Source of the DNA: an uncultured Prevotella sp.
Lineage (GTDB): Bacteria > Bacteroidota > Bacteroidia > Bacteroidales > Bacteroidaceae
Direction of reading: 5' to 3'
NCBI GenBank assembly: GCA_934120735.1
Contig: CAKOVA010000071.1
Coordinates: forward strand, 1 to 8,789
Length of the DNA: 8,789 bases
Below are positions 1 to 6,708 of this stretch, piece by piece. The notes below the pieces were generated by a model, which had not been told where the DNA came from, did no database searches, and saw only the letters and a list, made by a program, of their open reading frames with translations. Positions within the stretch are counted from its first letter, which is position 1. The number at the start of each line of letters is the position of its first letter. A program made the position numbers and the translations under genes.

Positions 1-252
1 CCTACACAAGAGATGCGCCAAGAAGCATTCGATAATTGGGAGACAACCGATGACCACGGCATGCACATCTTTGGTATCGCTAAGGACCAAAATGGCAAAG
101 AATACTACATGGTGAAGAACTCTTGGGGCGAAAGTGGCAAGTACAAAGGCGTTTGGTACATGACCAAGGCTTTCGTTGCTTACAAGACCATGGATTTCAT
201 GGTGAACAAGAATGCCGTTCCACAAGACATCCGCAAGAAGATTAACTTGTAA
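1..252 (+). CDS. pepC: Aminopeptidase C / bleomycin hydrolase family (C1B), C-terminal fragment
   Basis: This is the 3' end of a gene that enters from the left; 83 codons and the TAA stop are present. The frame is open to base 1, so the Met at 13 is internal. The fragment carries two of the three catalytic elements of papain-like C1B peptidases: the His in T-T-D-D-H-G-M (bases 46-66) and the Asn in V-K-N-S-W-G. The catalytic Cys would lie outside the window. These enzymes are usually cytoplasmic, self-compartmentalising hexamers that trim N-terminal residues from peptides. Some Bacteroidetes members carry a signal peptide, but that end cannot be seen here. The C-terminal tail after the Asn motif (W-Y-M-T-K-A-F-V-A-Y-K-T, then a D-I-R-K-K ending) also fits the family. 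Two hairpins follow the stop. The family call is firm; the exact substrate is not known. Confidence 0.9.
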   Translation, partial: PTQEMRQEAFDNWETTDDHGMHIFGIAKDQNGKEYYMVKNSWGESGKYKGVWYMTKAFVAYKTMDFMVNKNAVPQDIRKKINL

Positions 253-279
253 AGGGTTGAGGCCGAAAGCCTCCACCCT
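253..279 (+). terminator. Imperfect hairpin directly after the aminopeptidase stop
   Basis: An 11-bp stem with one mismatch (253-263 with 269-279) closes a 5-nt CGAAA loop. It begins one base after the stop codon. No T-run follows, so on its own it is a poor intrinsic terminator. It may instead protect the mRNA 3' end or assist the stronger hairpin 13 nt downstream. Confidence 0.4.
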
Positions 280-292
280 ACATGACATCTAC

Positions 293-327
293 AGACCGCT
301 TACCCGATAAGGATAAGCGGTCTTTTT
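293..327 (+). terminator. Intrinsic terminator of the aminopeptidase gene
   Basis: A perfect 10-bp stem, AGACCGCTTA (293-302) with TAAGCGGTCT (314-323), has an 11-nt loop and runs straight into five T residues (323-327). This is a textbook Rho-independent terminator, placed about 40 nt after the stop. It should isolate the aminopeptidase transcript from recJ. Confidence 0.87.
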
Positions 328-449
328 GTTCAGGACACTCTAAAAGCACATGATGAGTTGAAATCTGGGTATCAAACAGTTTTGAATTTGAATGCATCGT
401 GATAAAAAAATATTTGAGATAAAAGCAATGGAATATGACAAATATTTTG

Positions 450-457
450 TATCTTTA
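450..457 (+). promoter_or_regulatory. Candidate Bacteroidetes -7 element for recJ-recQ
   Basis: TATCTTTA matches the Bacteroidetes -7 consensus TAnnTTTG at all but the last base. It lies 89 nt before the recJ start and downstream of the aminopeptidase terminator. No TTTG lies at the expected 19-21 nt upstream; the nearest clear one (413-416) is 33 nt away, which weakens the call. The surrounding 328-546 stretch is AT-rich, and I see no gene in it. Confidence 0.42.
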
Positions 458-546
458 CACGCAAAATAGCTTACAAATCCCATGAAATTCACACCCGCAT
501 CCATTCTATGCGGACACGGTAAGACAAAATAAAAAAAACAATATAA

Positions 547-2283
547 ATGCATTTCAAATGGAATTATGTACCACCTACATCAGAAGAAACAAAGGCAGCC
601 AATGAGTTAGGAGAGAAACTGAACATCAGCCCCCTTCTCGCTCAATTGCTCATCCGTCGTGGCATCACTACGGAGTCTGCCGCCAAGCGATTCTTTCGCC
701 CACAGCTGGCAGATCTCATCAATCCATTCCTCATGAAAGACATGGATTTAGCCGTAGACAGATTGAACGACGCCATGGGGCGCAAAGAGCGCATTATGGT
801 GTATGGTGATTACGATGTGGATGGCTGTACGGCCGTCGCATTGGTGTATAAGTTCCTGCAGCAATTCTATTCCAACATTGATTATTACATCCCCGATCGC
901 TACGATGAGGGCTACGGTGTGAGCAAAAAGGGAATAGACCATGCACAGGAAACGGGTGTTAAACTGATTATTATTCTGGATTGCGGCATCAAGGCAATTG
1001 ACGAAATAGCATACGCCAAAAGCCTTGGAATTGATTTCATCATCTGTGACCATCACGTCCCTGACGAAGTGATGCCCCCCGCCGTGGCCATCTTGAATCC
1101 AAAGCGCGAGGATGACAGCTATCCATTCAAGCATCTGTCGGGATGTGGAGTGGGCTTTAAGTTTATGCAAGCCTTTGCCAAGAACAACAGTATTCCTTTT
1201 TCACGGCTCATCCCACTGCTCGATTTCTGCGCAGTGAGCATCTCGGCCGACATTGTACCCGTGACAGACGAGAACAGGATACTGGCGTTTCATGGTCTGA
1301 AACAACTGAACCAGAACCCAAGTGTTGGTTTGAAGGCCATCATAGACATTTGCAACCTCAATGGAAGGGACATCTCCATGAGCGACATCGTATTCAAAAT
1401 TGGGCCACGCATCAATGCTTCGGGACGCATGGAGAATGGAAAGGAGAGCGTGGACCTCTTGGTTGAGAAAGACTTTGCCACGGCGCTGAGACAGGCAAAA
1501 CACATCAATGAATACAATGAACAGCGCAAAGACATCGACAAACAGATGACCGAAGAGGCCAACCAAATAGTTGCCAAGCTTGAAAGCCAAAAGCATCATT
1601 CGTCCATCGTGCTGTATGATGAGAACTGGAAGAAAGGTGTCATCGGCATCGTGGCATCGCGGTTGACCGAGATTTACTTTCGTCCAACGGTTGTGTTAAC
1701 ACGCGACGGCGAGTTTGCCACAGGTTCTGCGCGCAGCGTAACGGGCTTTGACGTTTATTCGGCCATCAAGAGTTGTCGAGATTTGCTCGTCAATTTCGGT
1801 GGACACACCTACGCCGCTGGCTTGACCTTGCGATGGGATGACATCAAGAAATTCAGAGAACGGTTTCAGAAATATGTGGATCTACACATCGAACCCGAAC
1901 AAACTGAGCCTATCTTAGACATCGATGCCATCATCGATTTCAAGGACATCACCAAGCGATTGCATGCTGACTTGAAAAAATTCTCACCCTTTGGGCCAGG
2001 TAATTCTAAACCTCTTTTCGGCACACTCGGCGTGTTCGACTATGGCACCAGTAAGGTGGTAGGGCGCGAACAAGAACACATCAAGCTTGAGTTGGTTGAT
2101 TCGAAGTCGAGCAACATCGTCAACGGCATTGCTTTCGGACAGAGTGCATCGGCTCGATACATCAAGTCGAAGCGTGGTTTTGACATCGCCTACACGCTTG
2201 AGGATAACGTATTCAAGCGCAATGCCATGCAATTGCAAATAGAAGATATACGTCCTATCGAAGAAGAGGAGCAGGATTTCTAA
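547..2283 (+). CDS. recJ: Single-stranded-DNA-specific 5'-3' exonuclease RecJ
   Basis: RecJ degrades single-stranded DNA 5' to 3' in the RecF recombination pathway and in mismatch and base-excision repair, using Mn/Mg ions. The 578-residue length equals that of typical RecJ. The DHH-phosphoesterase motifs are complete: D-Y-D-V-D-G at residues 88-93, L-D-C-G at 144-147, D-H-H at 168-170, the G-P-R-I-N-A-S-G-R-M segment at 286-295, and the DHHA1 motif F-G-G-H at 417-420. The C-terminal part, after about residue 450, contains F-S-P-F-G-P-G-N, typical of the RecJ OB-fold region. The Met at 547 is chosen because M-H-F-K-W-N-Y resembles the N-terminus of Bacteroidetes RecJ proteins. It is preceded by an A-rich stretch rather than a Shine-Dalgarno sequence. 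The stop is 4 nt before recQ, so the two genes are probably co-transcribed. No catalytic residue appears to be missing. Confidence 0.96.
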   Translation: MHFKWNYVPPTSEETKAANELGEKLNISPLLAQLLIRRGITTESAAKRFFRPQLADLINPFLMKDMDLAVDRLNDAMGRKERIMVYGDYDVDGCTAVALVYKFLQQFYSNIDYYIPDRYDEGYGVSKKGIDHAQETGVKLIIILDCGIKAIDEIAYAKSLGIDFIICDHHVPDEVMPPAVAILNPKREDDSYPFKHLSGCGVGFKFMQAFAKNNSIPFSRLIPLLDFCAVSISADIVPVTDENRILAFHGLKQLNQNPSVGLKAIIDICNLNGRDISMSDIVFKIGPRINASGRMENGKESVDLLVEKDFATALRQAKHINEYNEQRKDIDKQMTEEANQIVAKLESQKHHSSIVLYDENWKKGVIGIVASRLTEIYFRPTVVLTRDGEFATGSARSVTGFDVYSAIKSCRDLLVNFGGHTYAAGLTLRWDDIKKFRERFQKYVDLHIEPEQTEPILDIDAIIDFKDITKRLHADLKKFSPFGPGNSKPLFGTLGVFDYGTSKVVGREQEHIKLELVDSKSSNIVNGIAFGQSASARYIKSKRGFDIAYTLEDNVFKRNAMQLQIEDIRPIEEEEQDF

Positions 2284-2287
2284 CGAC

Positions 2288-4198
2288 ATGCAGGCCGAAG
2301 ATAAATACCTGAACATACTGCACCAATACTGGGGGTATGCTGATTTTCGTGGCATACAACGTGATATCATCGAAAGTATCGGGCAGCAAAAGGACACACT
2401 GGGGCTGATGCCAACCGGAGGGGGCAAGTCCATCACCTTCCAAGTGCCGGCTTTGGCACAGGAAGGCGTGTGCATCGTGGTGACTCCGCTCATCGCTTTA
2501 ATGAAAGACCAGGTGCAACATCTTCGGGAAAAAGGCATACAGGCCACAGCCATCTATTCAGGAATGAGCCAACGGGAGATCACCACGGCACTGGATAATT
2601 GCATCTTCGGGGGAGTTAAGTTGTTGTATATCTCGCCCGAACGCATCGGTTCAGAACTGTTTTTGATGAAGTTGCGCCGCATGAACGTCAGCTTCATCAC
2701 CATCGACGAGGCTCACTGCATCAGTCAGTGGGGCTATGATTTCCGACCAGCATACCTCCAAATAGCGAACATCCGCAAGGAAAAGCCCGACGCTCCCCTA
2801 TTGGCTTTGACCGCAACAGCCACTCCTAAGGTTATTATAGACATCCAAGAAAAGCTGGAGTTCAAGGAGAAGAATGCTTTCCACATGAGCTTTGAGCGCA
2901 AGAACCTGACCTATGTGGTACGCAATGCGCAGGACAAGAATGAAGAACTCGTTCACATTCTCAACTCTGTGCGTGGCTGTGCCATCGTTTATGTGCGAAG
3001 TAGGAAGCGTACCAGGGAGATTGCTGAGATACTGAACGCTAATAATATTTCTGCAACCTTTTATCATGCGGGGCTTGAACCCGCCGTAAAAGACGAAAGA
3101 CAGACAGCTTGGCAAAACGATGTGGTGCGTGTTATCGTTGCCACGAATGCCTTCGGAATGGGCATTGACAAGCCCGACGTGCGCATCGTGGTGCACATGG
3201 ACTGCCCTGACTCGCTGGAAGCTTATTTTCAAGAGGCGGGTCGTGCAGGGAGAGATGGCAACCGTGCATACGCTGTTTTGCTCTACAATGGCGGCGATGA
3301 ACGCAAGTTGGACAAGCGAATTGTAGACAACTTCCCGGAAAAGGAGTATATCAAGAATGTCTATCAGAGTCTGGCTTTCTACTACGAGATAGGCATCCAC
3401 AGTGGCAAAGGCCACACATTCACCTTTGATATCGGAAAATTTTGCATGATATACAAGTACTTTCCCGTGCCTGTCAATTCGGCCTTACATCTGTTGGCAC
3501 GCGCGGGTTATCTTGTTTATGAAACCGATCCCGATTCCAGCGCACGTCTGATGTTCCTCATTGGGCGCAATGAGCTGTACAAATTGGAACATCTTACACC
3601 TTATGAAGAGAAACTCCTCACGGCCCTTTTGCGCAACTACGGGGGACTGTTCACTGATTATGTTTACATTGATGAGGGGCTTTTAGCCCAGCAAACCGAA
3701 CTGACGAGAGAGCAAGTGTATCTGCTATTGCGCAGAATGACGCAGCGTCGTATCGTTCATTTCATTCCACAACGCAAGATGCCGTTCATTACTTACACCC
3801 GTAACCGCGAGGAAATTGACAGGCTTATCATTCCTTCTGAGGTGTATGAGCAAAGAAAAGTAGAATATACCAAGCGCGTGCGGTCGGTCATCAACTATGC
3901 CAAAAATGATGAAGTGTGTAGAAGTAAGCAGCTTTTACGCTATTTCGGAGAGACCAATGTGCAGGACTGTATGCGCTGTGACGTGTGTCTGGAACATTAT
4001 ACAGACCAGACTTCAGAAGAAAAAATAAAGCCCGCACAAGACCAAATCAAGCATTTTTTGAACGACGGGGAAAAGCATCACCTGACGGAACTCCATCAAC
4101 TGTCCATTGCAAGACGCCAATTAGACGAAGCGCTGGAAATGCTCATCGCCGAAGAAGAAGTAACGATTGAAGGAAGTTACATCTTCTTACATTCGTAA
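2288..4198 (+). CDS. recQ: ATP-dependent DNA helicase RecQ, Bacteroidetes type
   Basis: RecQ is a 3'-5' superfamily 2 helicase that unwinds DNA so RecJ can resect the 5' strand. This 636-residue protein has Walker A T-G-G-G-K-S (43-48), T-P-L-I-A-L-M-K-D-Q (motif Ia), D-E-A-H (140-143) followed by the RecQ aromatic loop C-I-S-Q-W-G-Y-D-F-R, T-A-T-A-T (motif III), and motifs V-VI with F-G-M-G-I-D-K-P-D-V and Q-E-A-G-R-A-G-R-D-G. Four zinc ligands are C544, C561, C564 and C567, with the canonical C-X16-C-X2-C-X2-C spacing. They come far later than in E. coli RecQ (about residue 380). The extra 160-200 residues between the helicase core and the zinc site look like a winged-helix-type module. No clear HRDC domain follows; the last 60 residues are short and helical. 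The start lies 4 nt after the recJ stop. It is convergent with the HAD gene. Confidence 0.95.
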   Translation: MQAEDKYLNILHQYWGYADFRGIQRDIIESIGQQKDTLGLMPTGGGKSITFQVPALAQEGVCIVVTPLIALMKDQVQHLREKGIQATAIYSGMSQREITTALDNCIFGGVKLLYISPERIGSELFLMKLRRMNVSFITIDEAHCISQWGYDFRPAYLQIANIRKEKPDAPLLALTATATPKVIIDIQEKLEFKEKNAFHMSFERKNLTYVVRNAQDKNEELVHILNSVRGCAIVYVRSRKRTREIAEILNANNISATFYHAGLEPAVKDERQTAWQNDVVRVIVATNAFGMGIDKPDVRIVVHMDCPDSLEAYFQEAGRAGRDGNRAYAVLLYNGGDERKLDKRIVDNFPEKEYIKNVYQSLAFYYEIGIHSGKGHTFTFDIGKFCMIYKYFPVPVNSALHLLARAGYLVYETDPDSSARLMFLIGRNELYKLEHLTPYEEKLLTALLRNYGGLFTDYVYIDEGLLAQQTELTREQVYLLLRRMTQRRIVHFIPQRKMPFITYTRNREEIDRLIIPSEVYEQRKVEYTKRVRSVINYAKNDEVCRSKQLLRYFGETNVQDCMRCDVCLEHYTDQTSEEKIKPAQDQIKHFLNDGEKHHLTELHQLSIARRQLDEALEMLIAEEEVTIEGSYIFLHS

Positions 4199-4254
4199 AA
4201 AAAACTCACTTTCAGGGCTGATAAACAAGAACTTACCTCTATCAAAAAGCCACA

Positions 4255-4989
4255 TTAGATTTTCAATAAATCGTGAAAATCAGATAATATATAGGTGGGA
4301 AGCGTTTCATCATATTGCTTATCCGTCCATCCTTCACCCTTCAACCAAGCAGTTTGGCAGCCTATTGTAGAGGCGGGTTCTATGTCTTTGTAGAAACTGT
4401 CACCAACAGCAAGAACGTTAGCGGCTGGCATTTGCAAAAACTCCAATGCCATTTTGAACAGTCGGGCATCCGGTTTTCGGATGTTAACCACAGCTGATTC
4501 AATGATATCTTCAAACAAATCGTCAAGCTCAAACTCCTTCAAAACCTGCCTCATGTTACCATAAAAGTTGGTAACCATAACAAGCGGATATCCATGGCGC
4601 AGCTTCTCAAGAACCATTTTGTTACGATGAATGATGGCTGAGACATGCTCATACACACGATTGGTCAGTTGCTGGTGCATCCGTTTCAGTTCGTTCTCAT
4701 CCGCATCCCAGGCTCCAAGGATGCACAACTGTTCCAACTCGAGCCGTAACTTGACATCTATCGTCTTCTTGAGAGAATAATCTGCCCGAATCAACGGATT
4801 CTTCTCAAGCGTGCGTTCACCATAAACATAAGCGTCACGAAAAGCATCTTCCGTCACTGGCATCCCCTCTTGTTGGTAAGAATGCCACAACATCTTGCCC
4901 CAATGCTGTCCGTTTGTATCGATGGTTCCACCAAAATCAAGTATCAAGCCCTTGATGTCAGATGTATTTTTTGCCGTATTCATCTCCAT
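4255..4989 (-). CDS. HAD-superfamily protein with atypical motif I (last gene of the lipid/CDP operon)
   Basis: This 244-residue protein has the haloacid dehalogenase fold motifs in order: motif I L-D-F-G-G-T-I-D (nucleophile D18), motif II V-T-N (T140), motif III R-K-P-D (K172) and motif IV G-D-S-F-Y-K-D (D197, D202). A mostly helical cap (about residues 30-125) lies between motifs I and II, as in subclass C1 members. The position two after the nucleophile, normally the acid/base Asp of HAD phosphatases, is Gly (G20). The general fold is clear but phosphatase activity is not assured: phosphonatases (Ala) and dehalogenases (Tyr) also deviate here. The start is 2 nt after the stop of the CDP-alcohol transferase, so translation is coupled; a second Met two codons later is possible. 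By context it could act on a phosphorylated head-group precursor or product. The substrate is unknown. Confidence 0.85.
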   Translation of the reverse strand: MEMNTAKNTSDIKGLILDFGGTIDTNGQHWGKMLWHSYQQEGMPVTEDAFRDAYVYGERTLEKNPLIRADYSLKKTIDVKLRLELEQLCILGAWDADENELKRMHQQLTNRVYEHVSAIIHRNKMVLEKLRHGYPLVMVTNFYGNMRQVLKEFELDDLFEDIIESAVVNIRKPDARLFKMALEFLQMPAANVLAVGDSFYKDIEPASTIGCQTAWLKGEGWTDKQYDETLPTYILSDFHDLLKI

Positions 4990-4991
4990 AT

Positions 4992-5924
4992 TTATATTTG
5001 TTTTGCCCGTTTTTCGAGGTCGTTCGTAAGCAGTTTACACAAGGTTTCATGGCGATTGTGCATGTAAATGTAGAGCGTATGGAGAACCACTATCTCGAAG
5101 ACAAAGTACACCCAAGGACAGTTGAGCAGGCAGGTTACATACAAACAGATAGCGCGTGTGTTGAACGTCAGAATGTTGGCATAGGGCATGAGCGGTCGGC
5201 TTCCTGCCACGAATCGTTGCTTCACATCCTCTTGTGGATGTCCAAGATAGGTTTGAAAGAATCGTTGGAACGCCGGTGTGCGCCTCTCTTGTCCTCGACA
5301 ATAGTTGGCATAGTTGGCGTAAAACAGTTTTTTCAGCCATTCATTCTTTGCCAACGATTTGTAAATTTCGTATTGTTGATTCGATTGATCCAACTCACTC
5401 CCCTCTTTACCTTTCAAAAAATAAAGATGAATCTGCCGATAATAATCGCCCAAAGAACTTTGCTGTGAATGACACAAGATGCCTGCAACGGCTGCCAAAG
5501 CCCAACTTCCCATACCCCAATGGATATCGGTGAACGGCATTGGTTGATGCTGTAGGCGCATGGCAATGGCCACATAGATACCTAAAAACCACAACTGACT
5601 GGCGAAACCATCAAGCATGCGCCCGATAAATGTATGCTGGTGAGTGAGACGAGCCAACTGACCGTCGGTGCTATCACAAAGATTGGCCAAGACCAACAGC
5701 AGCACACCACACAGATTGTGACACAGGTCAGTAAAATAAAAGCAATAAGCTGCTCCTGCTCCAAGAAAGATAGAGAGGATAGTAACGGCGTTGGGATGCA
5801 CACCAAGTCGTTTCCATATCAAGGCAAACACCAACCCCACAGGTCGCGTGAAGTGAACATCAAGCCACTCTTCCGTGTCTTTCGACTTCATGGAAGCCTT
5901 CAAAAGTTCTTGAAACCGACTCAT
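4992..5924 (-). CDS. Membrane CDP-alcohol phosphatidyltransferase family protein with degenerate catalytic motif
   Basis: The family moves a phospho-alcohol from a CDP-linked donor to an acceptor alcohol in the membrane. The signature D-X2-D-G-X2-A-R-X8-G-X3-D-X3-D is present from D84 to D105 (D84, D87, G88, A91, R92, G101, D105), but the fourth Asp is Ser (S109; the next residue is Gln). H-P-N-A-V-T (43-48) before it is also typical. At 310 residues it is about 100 longer than a minimal enzyme. The extra length is a polar stretch at about residues 152-250, placed between hydrophobic segments (roughly 30-82, 111-124, 137-151 and 258-288). The start overlaps the stop of the ATP-grasp gene by 4 nt (ATGA), with AAGGAAG just upstream. 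The adjacent nucleotidyltransferase suggests that the donor may be a CDP-head group rather than CDP-diacylglycerol. The exact substrates cannot be read from the sequence. Confidence 0.87.
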   Translation of the reverse strand: MSRFQELLKASMKSKDTEEWLDVHFTRPVGLVFALIWKRLGVHPNAVTILSIFLGAGAAYCFYFTDLCHNLCGVLLLVLANLCDSTDGQLARLTHQHTFIGRMLDGFASQLWFLGIYVAIAMRLQHQPMPFTDIHWGMGSWALAAVAGILCHSQQSSLGDYYRQIHLYFLKGKEGSELDQSNQQYEIYKSLAKNEWLKKLFYANYANYCRGQERRTPAFQRFFQTYLGHPQEDVKQRFVAGSRPLMPYANILTFNTRAICLYVTCLLNCPWVYFVFEIVVLHTLYIYMHNRHETLCKLLTNDLEKRAKQI

Positions 5925-6667
5925 ACTTCCTTAAAAAGTTGTGCAATGGCCCGAGCTGCTTCCTCCCTACAAGGAGAGAAACTGGGCCAATCGTTAAAAT
6001 CAATGATGCTGAAATGACCATCTTCACTCACGATACAATCACCGCCAAAGACATCAATGCCGATGATATCAGCCAATCTACATGCATGGCGGTGCAGCTC
6101 TTTCGCATCAAAAGCATACCCCTGTTCGGCTGCATGTAGCCGATACCATCTGAAAAAGTCATGCCCAACGCAGTAAAATTTCACCAAGTCGCCTTCAACA
6201 TTCGCACTCTCCACACAAGTTAGAATACCGCGTTTCTCCCATTCATCCTTCCGCTTTCTCAACTCATCCTCGTCTTGACAAAACACCACATCGCCATCCC
6301 TTTGTGCCAAGGCGTCACCCCGTTTGAGCCAATAGCCGTGCTCGCCTTTCTCAGGAGGCATGGGAATATGGTGCGTCCGCATCAACTTCACGATATTCTT
6401 TCGCTCACATGCTTCCACAGCCTCGGGCGTATTCATCACCAAAGCGCCCGCTGCGGCTCGTTTACGCAAGAACTGTAACGTTGCTGGCAGGCGTCCCATC
6501 GACAAATAAACGTCGGACTTGTGCTCATCTGTGAGTAGAGCTTCGTCAATCATAGGAATGTCACCGCCCAGACATTGGATGACAGAAACAAGAACCTCGC
6601 GGTCCTTTTGTTCTGCGTCCAGCGAATATCTCACGTCACGACGGATAGCAATGATTTTATTTTTCAT
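5921..6667 (-). CDS. ATP-grasp-fold protein of unknown substrate
   Basis: This 248-residue soluble protein resembles the RimK/glutathione-synthetase and inositol-phosphate-kinase side of the ATP-grasp superfamily. Support comes from an N-T-P-E-A-V-E-A-C-E-R-K segment (79-90) at the central-domain entry, a W-L-K-R-G-D segment (113-118) offering an ATP-binding Lys (K115), V-K-F-Y-C-V-G (162-168), and a C-terminal metal site: D210 in F-G-G-D-C-I-V, then D223 and N225 in I-D-F-N-D-W-P-S-F. No signal peptide or membrane segment is seen. ATP-grasp enzymes make carboxylate-amine bonds or phosphorylate small molecules; which applies here is open. It starts 41 nt after the nucleotidyltransferase and overlaps the CDP-alcohol transferase by 4 nt, so it should work in the same pathway. 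The fold is likely; the function is unknown. Confidence 0.75.
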   Translation of the reverse strand: MKNKIIAIRRDVRYSLDAEQKDREVLVSVIQCLGGDIPMIDEALLTDEHKSDVYLSMGRLPATLQFLRKRAAAGALVMNTPEAVEACERKNIVKLMRTHHIPMPPEKGEHGYWLKRGDALAQRDGDVVFCQDEDELRKRKDEWEKRGILTCVESANVEGDLVKFYCVGHDFFRWYRLHAAEQGYAFDAKELHRHACRLADIIGIDVFGGDCIVSEDGHFSIIDFNDWPSFSPCREEAARAIAQLFKEV

Positions 6668-6708
6668 ATCGTTGGATGAAGGTACTGCGGGCCTTCAATG
6701 ATTCTGTT

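Noticed and set aside
340..552. A 70-codon - strand open frame between the aminopeptidase and recJ
   Set aside because: It overlaps the likely recJ promoter and start, ends in AT-rich intergenic DNA, and matches no family I recognise.
2798..3415. A 205-codon open frame antisense to recQ
   Set aside because: It lies wholly inside a strongly conserved recQ, shows no recognisable domain, and is a by-product of the codon pattern.
4199..4254. Possible terminator between the convergent recQ and HAD genes
   Set aside because: An eight-A run (4197-4204, U-run on the - strand) is present, but only a weak stem with a bulge and long loop can be drawn before it. It is not strong enough to call.
4167..4370. 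A 67-codon + strand frame spanning the recQ end and the HAD 3' end
   Set aside because: It overlaps both genes, lacks conserved features and is explained by the AT-rich junction.
4962..5468. A 168-codon + strand open frame opposite the CDP-alcohol transferase
   Set aside because: It is antisense to a gene with clear family motifs and has low-complexity, non-protein-like composition and no start context.
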